A DNA stretch of 56,549 bases from Clostridia bacterium (GTDB lineage: Bacteria > Bacillota > Clostridia > Oscillospirales > Acutalibacteraceae): assembly GCA_017432165.1 (NCBI GenBank), contig JAFRJS010000047.1:1-56549 (forward strand), read 5' to 3'. The notes beneath the pieces are model-generated. The model had not been told where the DNA came from and did not search any database. It saw nothing but the letters and a program-made list of their open reading frames with translations. The position numbers were made by a program, and so were the translations under genes. This document shows, in pieces, positions 8,999 through 15,857 of this stretch (positions are counted from its first letter, which is position 1; every line of letters begins with the position of its first letter).

Positions 8999-9027
8999 AT
9001 TTTACAACACTTTACTATTTTTGTCAA
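8999..9027 (-). promoter_or_regulatory. Sigma-A promoter of infC-rpmI-rplT
   Basis: TTGACA (9022-9027), 17-base spacer, TAAAAT (8999-9004). The leader is about 160 bases and holds a small GGCAA/TTGCC hairpin followed by the attenuator. Confidence 0.85.
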
Positions 9028-9048
9028 TCTTAAATTTTAATTTCTTTA

Positions 9049-10041
9049 TTAAAACTTGTAAGTTTCCTTGATTTCTTCATAAAAATCAGTCTTTTCAGCA
9101 TAATCCCACCATAAATCCGCAAGATAAATATTTCTGTCTTTCCACGGCTTTGTAACACAGTGAAGTACACATATATCATTCAAAGCTTCTTTTAATTCTT
9201 CGGCCGTATATTTATCGTCGCCAACCAAAACCCTGGCATATTCCAAAATTTTATCTTTTTGTGCGTACATATTAAATAATCCGAATTTTGGCGGTAAAAC
9301 TCCTATTTTATCTGCACAAACAACATTTATAACCGTTTGGTCGTGCTGAATAAGTCTGCTGTTATTTTCTTCAATAAATGAATTAAATTTATTAGCCATA
9401 TCGTCTTTTCTAAGCTCTTTTAGATTAATAAGCATTACACCCGCACAAATATAATGACCGGGCTCAACTCCAAACGAGCTTGCACCATTTACGTTGTCAT
9501 CAAGATAGCCCCTATAATAAAGCCCTTTCATATCAATATTATACATTTGATTTAAATCTTGCAAAGTAAGCGTATCGCCGTCAAGCCAAATTATTTTATC
9601 TAAATTCACAAGAAGGTCGGAAAGCGCCAGCCTATAATAAGTTGGGATTGTAATATGGCCCTTATCGTTTGCGTTTTTAAATTGCTCACCCATGTTTATG
9701 AAATGTATATGACATTTATTATATTTTTTTTCTAAAGATTTAATTTTTTCTTTGCTTTCATCTTTAAATTCACTTGGATGCATTACATAAAAAGTGTATT
9801 CACTTCTTGGGTTTTTATTTTCCATTGCCGAAGTAATTGCAACCACAGTCGGATATACATAGTTATCGTCCAGTGCCATTGCTATCGGTACACCTTTATT
9901 GACTATATTTTGCGGGATAGTATCTTCTTGATTAAAATCTTTATAATTGTCACCATTAAAAACAAATAGCACCGCAGAAATAACAAAAAGTACCAAAACT
10001 ATAATCATACCAATAAATTTAGAGCTTTTTTTATTCTCCAT
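9049..10041 (-). CDS. Membrane-anchored family 8 glycosyltransferase (copy 2)
   Basis: A GT8-type retaining glycosyltransferase of 330 residues. A signal-anchor spans about residues 10-29 after a lysine-rich N-terminus (MENKKSSK). The catalytic domain begins near residue 50 (VPIAMALDDNYVYPTVVAIT) and has the metal/nucleotide-sugar motif DGD (D154, D156 in IIWLDGDTL). The GT8 C-terminal HxxxxKPW appears as HCVTKPW near residue 295. Positive charge before and acidic residues after the helix predict the catalytic domain outside the membrane, which is odd for an enzyme needing cytosolic nucleotide sugars. It is a close paralogue of the next upstream gene, 27 bases away, and probably co-transcribed. 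Acceptor unknown; lipid or wall glycan is a guess. Confidence 0.87.
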   Translation of the reverse strand: MENKKSSKFIGMIIVLVLFVISAVLFVFNGDNYKDFNQEDTIPQNIVNKGVPIAMALDDNYVYPTVVAITSAMENKNPRSEYTFYVMHPSEFKDESKEKIKSLEKKYNKCHIHFINMGEQFKNANDKGHITIPTYYRLALSDLLVNLDKIIWLDGDTLTLQDLNQMYNIDMKGLYYRGYLDDNVNGASSFGVEPGHYICAGVMLINLKELRKDDMANKFNSFIEENNSRLIQHDQTVINVVCADKIGVLPPKFGLFNMYAQKDKILEYARVLVGDDKYTAEELKEALNDICVLHCVTKPWKDRNIYLADLWWDYAEKTDFYEEIKETYKF

Positions 10042-10068
10042 AAACTGATTTTTCCTTTCAAATAATTA

Positions 10069-11070
10069 TTAGAATATTGGGTATGCCTCCTTTATTTCAT
10101 AGTAAAAATCTGTTTTACGTGCGTAATACCACCAAAGGTCCACCAAGTTCACATCAGGCTCTTTCCAGGGTTTAGTTACACAGTGCAGTACACAAAGATT
10201 ATTAAGAGCATTTAGCATGTCTTCATGTGTGTATTTATCTTTGGCAATTAATATATCAGAATATTCAATACAACGTTCTTTTGTTGCGCTGATATTAAAC
10301 ATTCCAAATTTCGGCGGTAAAATTCCTATTTTATCTGCACAAACAACATTTATAACAGTTTGGTCATGCTGAACAAGTTTGCTATTGTTTTGTTTTATAA
10401 AGTCATTAAATCTTTTAACCATGTTGTCTTTTCTAAGCTCTTTTAAATTAATAAGCATTACACCGGAACAAATGTAGTGGTCTGTTTCCACTCCGAAAGC
10501 CGCTGCTCCATATACATTATCATCTAAATAACCCCTATAGTAAAGGCCTTCCATATCGATATCGTACATTTGGGTCAAATCTTGCAAGATAAGTGTATCG
10601 CCATCAAGCCAAATCATTTTATCTAAATTTACAAGAAGATCGGAAAGCGCCAATCTGTAGTATGCAGGTGTTGTAATGTGGCCTTTATCGTTCGCATTTT
10701 TAAACTGCTCGCCCATATTTATAAAATGTATATGACATTTGTCATATTTTTTTTCTAAAGATTTCACTTTTTCTTTGTTTTCATCTTTAAATTCGCTTGG
10801 GTGCATCAAATAAAAAGTATATTCATTTACTGCATTTTTATTCTCCATTGCAGAAGTAATTGCAACTATTGTTGGATATACGTAATTATCATCAAGCGCC
10901 ATTGCTATTGGCAAACCTTTATTTACCAAATTTTGAGCTACCGGTTGTTCGTATGAAGCATTTCGTTTATATTTATTATAAAAAAATACACCTGCCCCAA
11001 GTAAGATAATTACACTAATAACAATATAAATCACATTAGCTTTTTTTAATTTAGTTTCTTTGAATCTCAA
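10069..11070 (-). CDS. Membrane-anchored family 8 glycosyltransferase (copy 1)
   Basis: This 333-residue paralogue of the neighbouring gene is nearly colinear with it and shares long identical stretches such as YRLALSDLLVNLDK and HDQTVINVVCADKIG. It has an N-terminal membrane helix (about residues 12-31), the GT8 DGD motif in MIWLDGDTL and the C-terminal HCVTKPW. The two copies differ most in the first 45 residues. The start is TTG at 11068-11070 after GGGAGAG; no ATG lies nearby. A promoter lies at 11135-11163. The pair looks like a tandem duplication. Substrate is not identifiable. Confidence 0.87.
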   Translation of the reverse strand: MRFKETKLKKANVIYIVISVIILLGAGVFFYNKYKRNASYEQPVAQNLVNKGLPIAMALDDNYVYPTIVAITSAMENKNAVNEYTFYLMHPSEFKDENKEKVKSLEKKYDKCHIHFINMGEQFKNANDKGHITTPAYYRLALSDLLVNLDKMIWLDGDTLILQDLTQMYDIDMEGLYYRGYLDDNVYGAAAFGVETDHYICSGVMLINLKELRKDNMVKRFNDFIKQNNSKLVQHDQTVINVVCADKIGILPPKFGMFNISATKERCIEYSDILIAKDKYTHEDMLNALNNLCVLHCVTKPWKEPDVNLVDLWWYYARKTDFYYEIKEAYPIF

Positions 11071-11134
11071 AATTTAATCTCTCCCTTTAAAATGTTAAAA
11101 AGTCTACAAAATTATACAATATCCGATAAGTTAT

Positions 11135-11163
11135 ACAATACCAGGCAAAAACATTTATGTCAA
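11135..11163 (-). promoter_or_regulatory. Promoter of the GT8 pair
   Basis: TTGACA (11158-11163), 17-base spacer, TATTGT (11135-11140). It lies about 65 bases before the TTG start. The rest of the 205-base gap to the divergent ATPase gene shows no clear gene or hairpin. Confidence 0.65.
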
Positions 11164-11275
11164 TAGTTAAAAAAGAGCGAAATCTTAATTTTAAAAAACA
11201 AAAAATATAAAATGGCCACCTTTTTAACAACTAATGGTTTTTTTCATAGTATATTTTAAAGGAGTGATTTATATT

Positions 11276-12373
11276 ATGAAAAATAACTTTTCTTCTGAAT
11301 TTTTTCTTGCATCGCACAGCGCAAATGGATTTTATTCTATTTTTAACGAACTTTATTTTCCGGACGAAAATTGGTTTTGCTACGTTTTAAAAGGAGGCCC
11401 GGGCACAGGTAAATCCACCCTTATTAAAGAAATTTCAAAATTTGCCCAAAAAGCAAAAATTAAATTTGAGTTAATTCATTGCTCATCTGACCCAAAATCA
11501 CTTGACGGAATAATTTTTCCTGATTTAAAAAAATGCATTGCAGACGGAACATCGCCACATATAATCGAACCAAAATACCCCGGAATAAGCGACGAAATAA
11601 TAAACCTTGGTGAATTTTGGGATAAAAAATCACTGCAAAAATCCGCCGAAAAAATGCTAAAGCTTTACAAAGAAAATTCTTTGTACCACAAAAAAACGGC
11701 AAGTTATTTGAAAGCTTACGGAGAAATTGAAAGGCAAAACAGCTTTGAAAATTTTATAAACAAAGAAAAACTGGAAAAATATTCACTAAATCTTTCTAAA
11801 AAGATATTCGGATTAAAATCCTTCCCGAAAAAAGGAAAAGAAAAATTAAGACTTATCAGCGCTGTAACGCCAGAAGGAGAAATATTCTTTGAAAAAACAC
11901 TTTACCACTACGCAAACAATATTTATTTGGTGGAAAATAAATTCAGAAAAATCGGCAGCTATATTTTAAATAAAATCAAAAAGAGGGCCACAGAAAAAGG
12001 CTTTGACATAATACTTTGCCCGTCTGCAATTTTAGGTGAAGAATACTTAGATTCAGTTATAATTCCAAAGTTAAATTTAGCTTTTGCCACCACAGATAAA
12101 ATAAACCTTGAAAAAATTCCCAAAAATATAAAAATTAAAAAAATAAACGAAAAAAGGTTTTTGAAAAAAAACGAAATCGCGGAGCACAAAAACATGATTA
12201 AATTTAATTTTAAACTGCAAGAAACGTTTCTTAACGAAGCAATAGGCAACCTAAAAAAAGCGCTGGAAATTCACGACAAAATTGAAGAAAAATACATAAA
12301 AGCAATGAACTTTAAGAAAATAAAAAAAATAACCGACGAATTAACATCGGCTATTTATTCTAAATTATCTTAA
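11276..12373 (+). CDS. P-loop ATPase of unknown function (PRK06851-like)
   Basis: A 365-residue P-loop protein resembling a family found in Clostridia and Bacilli without a firm function. Walker A is LKGGPGTGKSTLIKEISKFA near residue 40. HCSSDPKSLDGIIFPDL follows, then DGTSPHIIEPKYPG. The second half carries a similar pattern (ILCPSAILGEEYLDSVIIPKLN), suggesting an internal duplication. At the place of a second P-loop it reads NNIYLVENKFRKIGSYILN, with no GKS/T, so the second nucleotide site seems lost. The start at 11276 follows AAAGGAG; an ATG 42 bases upstream lacks a ribosome site. Its last 9 bases overlap a convergent small gene. Confidence 0.8.
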   Translation: MKNNFSSEFFLASHSANGFYSIFNELYFPDENWFCYVLKGGPGTGKSTLIKEISKFAQKAKIKFELIHCSSDPKSLDGIIFPDLKKCIADGTSPHIIEPKYPGISDEIINLGEFWDKKSLQKSAEKMLKLYKENSLYHKKTASYLKAYGEIERQNSFENFINKEKLEKYSLNLSKKIFGLKSFPKKGKEKLRLISAVTPEGEIFFEKTLYHYANNIYLVENKFRKIGSYILNKIKKRATEKGFDIILCPSAILGEEYLDSVIIPKLNLAFATTDKINLEKIPKNIKIKKINEKRFLKKNEIAEHKNMIKFNFKLQETFLNEAIGNLKKALEIHDKIEEKYIKAMNFKKIKKITDELTSAIYSKLS

Positions 12374-12532
12374 ACCTTTAAGTTTGTTAGCATTTGCCAA
12401 CTTTTCAGTTTTTTCATTTTTAAATCCTATATTACAAACAAATGTATAACTGGCCGCTACAATCCCTAAACATGAAAGTGCAAATTTTGCTACCGCTACA
12501 ACGTCTTTCCAAATTGCTTTTTCATCTGACAT
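12365..12532 (-). CDS. Small single-span membrane protein (55 aa)
   Basis: I do not recognise this family. The 55-residue frame begins MSDEKAIWKDVV, has one hydrophobic segment (about residues 11-36, including FALSCLGIVAASYTF) with two cysteines, and ends in a lysine-rich tail (NEKTEKLANANKLKGLR). ATG follows AAGAGGAGAG, a strong ribosome site. It lies 24 bases after a 35-residue frame, and both sit behind a good promoter, so it is probably expressed. Its core resembles the membrane segments of the proteins at 53328 and 53788 (K..L..LG..(G/A)(G/A)(T/S)Y...C). A structural peptide, regulator or toxin are all possible. Confidence 0.6.
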   Translation of the reverse strand: MSDEKAIWKDVVAVAKFALSCLGIVAASYTFVCNIGFKNEKTEKLANANKLKGLR

Positions 12533-12556
12533 TTAAATCTCTCCTCTTAATTTAAT

Positions 12557-12664
12557 TTATTTAATAAATCTTCTTTTTACAACGTCTATAACACCGTCTA
12601 AACTACTTATAAAAGAATCAATAGCAACTATTAAAGCCATTCCGGAAAAGAAAATATTACCCAT
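12557..12664 (-). CDS. Tiny hydrophobic protein (35 aa)
   Basis: A 35-codon frame starting ATG at 12662-12664 (MGNIFFSGMALIVAIDSFIS...) with a hydrophobic N-terminal two-thirds and a basic end, VVKRRFIK. The ribosome site is weak (AAAGGGG, ten bases before ATG). It is the first gene after the promoter at 12707-12735 and precedes the 55-residue gene. Size and composition recall type I toxins or other membrane microproteins, but no antisense RNA is evident. Could also be a translated leader; function unknown. Confidence 0.5.
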   Translation of the reverse strand: MGNIFFSGMALIVAIDSFISSLDGVIDVVKRRFIK

Positions 12665-12706
12665 AATTTAAAACCCCTTTTCAATTTTTTATTTTTAATA
12701 TTTATA

Positions 12707-12735
12707 ATAGTACCATACTTTTTATAATGTTGCAA
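12707..12735 (-). promoter_or_regulatory. Promoter for the two small membrane-protein genes
   Basis: TTGCAA (12730-12735), 17-base spacer, TACTAT (12707-12712). It lies 43 bases before the 35-codon frame, within the gap after mrnC. Confidence 0.65.
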
Positions 12736-12743
12736 TACTGAGT

Positions 12744-13127
12744 TTATATTTTAATTTTTTTTATTAATTCGGCTAATCTTTCTTTTTTTCCGATAAGATA
12801 CAAATACCCAAACAAAGCTTCTATTCCCGTGGCTCTGTGATATTCCACGCGAGAGGCTTTTTTTGGTGTATTATTAACATGAGCATTTCGGCCGCGCTTA
12901 TATATTGTCATTTCTTCTTCAGTAAGAATGTCTTTAATATAATCAAAAAAATCAGACTGCGCCTTGCAACACACATTTTTATTTTTAAGTACATTAAGAT
13001 CCCCTATATGGCCCGATTTTTCAAAAATAATTCTCTTTCTCATCATAAGTTCAAAAACAGCATCGCCAAAAAAAGCAAGTTTTTGCGGGCTCATACTTTT
13101 TATTTCTTTTATATCTTCATAATCCAT
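12744..13127 (-). CDS. mrnC: Mini-ribonuclease III
   Basis: Mini-III is a dimeric RNase III catalytic domain without a dsRNA-binding domain; it matures 23S rRNA in Firmicutes. The 127-residue protein shows SPQKLAFFGDAVFELMMRK (catalytic Asp), RGRNAHVNNTPKKA and EYHRATGIEALFGYLYLIG (second acidic site). The start at 13125-13127 gives the usual N-terminus; a frame open upstream would only add residues overlapping obgE. It begins 14 bases after the obgE stop (TAGGTG serving as ribosome site), so it belongs to the rplU operon. Mini-III is usually near cysS in Firmicutes; here it follows obgE. Confidence 0.92.
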   Translation of the reverse strand: MDYEDIKEIKSMSPQKLAFFGDAVFELMMRKRIIFEKSGHIGDLNVLKNKNVCCKAQSDFFDYIKDILTEEEMTIYKRGRNAHVNNTPKKASRVEYHRATGIEALFGYLYLIGKKERLAELIKKIKI

Positions 13128-13140
13128 AAAATTTTCACAC

Positions 13141-14406
13141 CTATTCAAAAAAATCAAATTCAATTTCGCCAATTTTTACCGTACTGCCCTCTTTTGCGCC
13201 CGCTTGTTTCAAGGCATCGGTTAAGCCGGCTTTTGTAATGGTGTCTTGAAAATAATGCATCGAATCATAATCGTTAAAATTAACCGAATTTATAAGTTTA
13301 TCAAGCCACATCGCATTTACATGATAAACTCCGTTAATATTTTTTATTTCCAGTTTATCTTCTTTGTAAGAAAGAATTTCAGGGGTTGTATCAGGCTCAA
13401 AAAATCTTGCCGGAGGAAGTATGCTCAATTTTTCGGCTATTTTATTAACCATTTCTTTTATGCCTTTATTTTGGCAAGCGGTAATCCCAATAAATTCATA
13501 GCCTTTTTTGTTTACATAATTTTTAAAAGCCTCTATTTTTTCTTTTGAAGCAATATCGCATTTGTTTCCAACGACTATCATCGGGCGGTTTGCAAGCTGC
13601 TCATTAAATTTTTTAAGCTCGTTGTTAATAATATCAAAATCATCACAAGGATTGCGCCCTTCGCTGCCTGAAACATCTACCACGTGAAGTAAAAGTCTGC
13701 ATCTTTCCACATGGCGCAAAAATTCATGACCCAAGCCAATACCTTTCCAAGCGCCCTCAATAAGTCCCGGTATATCCGCCATAACAAAAGACTTTTCGTC
13801 GCTATATTTAACCACCCCTAAAATAGGCGAAAGTGTGGTAAAATGATAATTTGCCACTTGCGGTTTGGCTTCACTGACAATTGAAATTATAGTCGATTTA
13901 CCAACATTTGGATAACCTACAAGGCCTACATCTGCAAGGAGTTTCAACTCCAGCTTAACTTCCAACTCTATACCTTTTTCTCCGGGTTTAGAAAACCTTG
14001 GGCTTTGCTTAACAGGGCCTGCAAAATTCATGTTTCCTGCTCCGCCTCTGCCGCCTTTTATCACAACAACGGGTTCATCGGAAGAAATATCCGCAATAAT
14101 TTTGCCACTGTTAATATCTTTTACAAGCGTACCGTACGGAACTTTTATAATCAAATTTTCGCCACTTTTACCGGTTTTTTTGCCGGACGAACCATTTTGC
14201 CCGTTTGGAGCAAAAAATTTCTTTTTATATCTAAAATTAGAAAGCGTAGATAGATTGCTATCCGCTTTAAAAATTATAGACCCACCTTTGCCGCCGTTTC
14301 CGCCGTCAGGACCGCCTGTTGCGGTAAAAATATCCCTATGAAATGAAACCGCACCGTCCCCTCCGTTGCCGGCTTTTATTTTTATATTAGCTACATCAAC
14401 AAACAT
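13141..14406 (-). CDS. obgE: Ribosome-associated GTPase Obg
   Basis: Obg is an essential GTPase that binds the 50S subunit and links ribosome assembly to growth and, in Bacilli, to sporulation and stress. The 421-residue protein has the glycine-rich Obg fold (MFVDVANIKIKAGNGGDGAV, then GGPDGGNGGKGG). The GTPase domain carries G1 GYPNVGKST, G3 ADIPGLIEGA and G4 VGNKCD, and is followed by an OCT domain from about residue 340. ATG at 14404-14406 follows GAAGGTG and gives the canonical start; the frame is open 14 codons further but without support. A terminator sits between rpmA and this gene. Confidence 0.97.
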   Translation of the reverse strand: MFVDVANIKIKAGNGGDGAVSFHRDIFTATGGPDGGNGGKGGSIIFKADSNLSTLSNFRYKKKFFAPNGQNGSSGKKTGKSGENLIIKVPYGTLVKDINSGKIIADISSDEPVVVIKGGRGGAGNMNFAGPVKQSPRFSKPGEKGIELEVKLELKLLADVGLVGYPNVGKSTIISIVSEAKPQVANYHFTTLSPILGVVKYSDEKSFVMADIPGLIEGAWKGIGLGHEFLRHVERCRLLLHVVDVSGSEGRNPCDDFDIINNELKKFNEQLANRPMIVVGNKCDIASKEKIEAFKNYVNKKGYEFIGITACQNKGIKEMVNKIAEKLSILPPARFFEPDTTPEILSYKEDKLEIKNINGVYHVNAMWLDKLINSVNFNDYDSMHYFQDTITKAGLTDALKQAGAKEGSTVKIGEIEFDFFE

Positions 14407-14433
14407 TTTTTCACCTTCTTTAACTTTACAAAT

Positions 14434-14462
14434 AAAAAAGCGGATCAACCACTCGATCCGCT
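14434..14462 (-). terminator. Terminator between rpmA and obgE
   Basis: AGCGGATC (14455-14462) pairs perfectly with GATCCGCT (14439-14446), 8 bp with an 8-base loop, then TTTTT. It lies 16 bases past the rpmA stop and 28 bases before the obgE start. No promoter fits in the gap, so obgE and mrnC presumably depend on read-through. Confidence 0.85.
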
Positions 14463-14477
14463 CAATCTTACCGCAGA

Positions 14478-14759
14478 TTAATTTGCGGCATAAATGCTAA
14501 CTTGTTTACGATCGCGTCCAACACGTTCAAACTTTACTTTGCCGTCAATTAACGCAAATAAAGTATCATCTTTACCTTTACCAACATTATTTCCGGGATG
14601 AATTTTCGTCCCGCGTTGTTTTACAATAATATTTCCTGCCAAAACGCTCTGCCCGTCACCACGTTTAACGCCCAAACGTTTTGATTCGGAATCACGTCCA
14701 TTACTACTTGAACCTTGACCTTTTTTATGTGCAAAAAGTTGGATATTAATTCTTAACAT
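14478..14759 (-). CDS. rpmA: 50S ribosomal protein L27 with cleavable N-terminus
   Basis: L27 reaches the peptidyl-transferase centre with its N-terminal tail. The 93-residue product begins [18 protein letters not shown]: the first nine residues are the Firmicutes-type extension that Prp removes after the Phe, exposing AHKKG. The body has [17 protein letters not shown] and [15 protein letters not shown]. The gene for Prp is immediately upstream (6 bases), matching its need for processing. ATG follows GGAGGTG. Confidence 0.97.
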   Translation of the reverse strand: MLRINIQLFAHKKGQGSSSNGRDSESKRLGVKRGDGQSVLAGNIIVKQRGTKIHPGNNVGKGKDDTLFALIDGKVKFERVGRDRKQVSIYAAN

Positions 14760-14765
14760 TTAAAA

Positions 14766-15092
14766 CTACACCTCCGTATAACTTACATTTATGTTTTTTG
14801 AATAAATTTCTTCTAAAAGCAATAAGTGATTTTTAAATCCGTTCAAAATATCTTTGCAAAGTGCGGCATCTTTTGATTTGACAATCATTTTCATGTAACC
14901 AATATCTTCCACTACATTTACATCTGCCGAGATTCCCATAACATCTGTAATGGTATTAGCGGTCATATATGCTGCGGAAGACACCGCTGCACAAACAATA
15001 TCTTTACCTGACTTGGCATATCCGGAATGCCCGAGTATTTCAAAACCTACAATCGTTCCCGATTCCAACACGAAAAACTTAGCACTTAGCAT
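14766..15092 (-). CDS. prp: Ribosomal-processing cysteine protease Prp
   Basis: Prp trims the N-terminal extension of L27 and is essential in Staphylococcus aureus. This 108-residue protein has the catalytic pair H22 (ILGHSGYAKSGKD) and C34 (DIVCAAVSSAAY) at the family spacing. It sits between rplU and rpmA, the standard Firmicutes arrangement, and its substrate next door carries the expected extension. Start ATG has only a weak ribosome site (GGATAAG). Confidence 0.93.
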   Translation of the reverse strand: MLSAKFFVLESGTIVGFEILGHSGYAKSGKDIVCAAVSSAAYMTANTITDVMGISADVNVVEDIGYMKMIVKSKDAALCKDILNGFKNHLLLLEEIYSKNINVSYTEV

Positions 15093-15108
15093 AACACTTA
15101 TCCATCAC

Positions 15109-15414
15109 TTAAAATTTAATAGATTCTATTTCGACTTTTGTGTAAAACTGTCTGTGACCCATTTTACGTTTACAACTTTTCTTCGGTTTATAAGTAAACA
15201 CAGTAATCTTCTTGGCTTTACCAATTTTAAGAACTTTTCCGGTAACTTTTGCAGAAGCTACTTCTGAGCCAACATGGAAACCTTTTTTATCTTGACCTGC
15301 AATAACTTTGAAGTCAACTGCATCGCCTTCCATTTTGTCAAGTTTTTCAACGTAAATAACGTCGCCTTGACTTACTTTGTATTGTTTACCACCGGTTTCA
15401 ATAATTGCGTACAT
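15109..15414 (-). CDS. rplU: 50S ribosomal protein L21
   Basis: L21 binds 23S rRNA in the 50S subunit. The 101-residue protein begins [20 protein letters not shown] and ends with [15 protein letters not shown], both family hallmarks. ATG at 15412-15414 lies nine bases after AGGTG; a GTG four codons upstream falls within that ribosome site and is unlikely. First gene of rplU-prp-rpmA-obgE-mrnC. Its leader contains a conserved-looking hairpin (15455-15485). Confidence 0.97.
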   Translation of the reverse strand: MYAIIETGGKQYKVSQGDVIYVEKLDKMEGDAVDFKVIAGQDKKGFHVGSEVASAKVTGKVLKIGKAKKITVFTYKPKKSCKRKMGHRQFYTKVEIESIKF

Positions 15415-15454
15415 CTTTTTACGCACCTACCTTTTTATCATCTCGCTATTGTTT

Positions 15455-15485
15455 CAGGCGGTTCCAAAGAACTCTTTAACGCCTG
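15455..15485 (-). promoter_or_regulatory. L21-type ribosomal leader hairpin
   Basis: In the rplU 5' leader CAGGCG (15480-15485) pairs with CGCCTG (15455-15460), enclosing the self-complementary AAAGAGTTCTTT. Position before rplU and the structure agree with the Firmicutes L21 leader, thought to bind a ribosomal protein. Assignment is by pattern, not by covariance search. Confidence 0.6.
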
Positions 15486-15502
15486 CAATATGCGGCTTTA
15501 TT

Positions 15503-15531
15503 ATTTTACCATAATAAAACATCTGTGTCAA
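15503..15531 (-). promoter_or_regulatory. Sigma-A promoter of the rplU operon
   Basis: TTGACA (15526-15531), 17-base spacer, TAAAAT (15503-15508), between the acpP terminator and the L21 leader. Confidence 0.85.
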
Positions 15532-15550
15532 ATAAAATTTATTTTTTCAT

Positions 15551-15577
15551 AAAAAAACCGCACCTAAATCAGTGCGG
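15551..15577 (-). terminator. Terminator after acpP
   Basis: CCGCAC (15572-15577) and GTGCGG (15558-15563) form a 6-bp stem with an 8-base loop followed by seven T on the minus strand. It ends the dnaB-to-acpP gene run. Confidence 0.85.
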
Positions 15578-15585
15578 CTTTTAAA

Positions 15586-15822
15586 CTAAGAAAGTTTAGT
15601 TACTTCACAAATATAATTTACCACGTCGCCAACTGTGCTAACCGAACTTATTACATCGTCTGTGGCTTCTATGTCGAATTCATCTTCGAGTGACGAGAGC
15701 AAATCCGCTAAATCTAAAGAATCTGCTTCTAAATCGTCAAATAAATTTGTGTCAAGCGTTATTTCTTCTTCGCTTTTATCAAATTGCTCGCTTAAAATCG
15801 CTCTTACTTTTTCAAATACCAT
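15586..15822 (-). CDS. acpP: Acyl carrier protein
   Basis: ACP carries acyl chains on a phosphopantetheine arm through fatty-acid and phospholipid synthesis. The 78-residue acidic protein has the attachment motif ADSLDLADL with Ser35. ATG follows GGGAG. It is the last gene before a strong terminator and lies 36 bases after htrA. Many Firmicutes carry acpP between plsX and rnc; here it is about 14 kb away, so it has moved or is one of several ACPs. It could serve a specialised pathway, but no such genes are adjacent. Confidence 0.93.
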   Translation of the reverse strand: MVFEKVRAILSEQFDKSEEEITLDTNLFDDLEADSLDLADLLSSLEDEFDIEATDDVISSVSTVGDVVNYICEVTKLS

Positions 15823-15857
15823 TTAAACAAATCTCCCATCAACAATTTTAAAAAATT

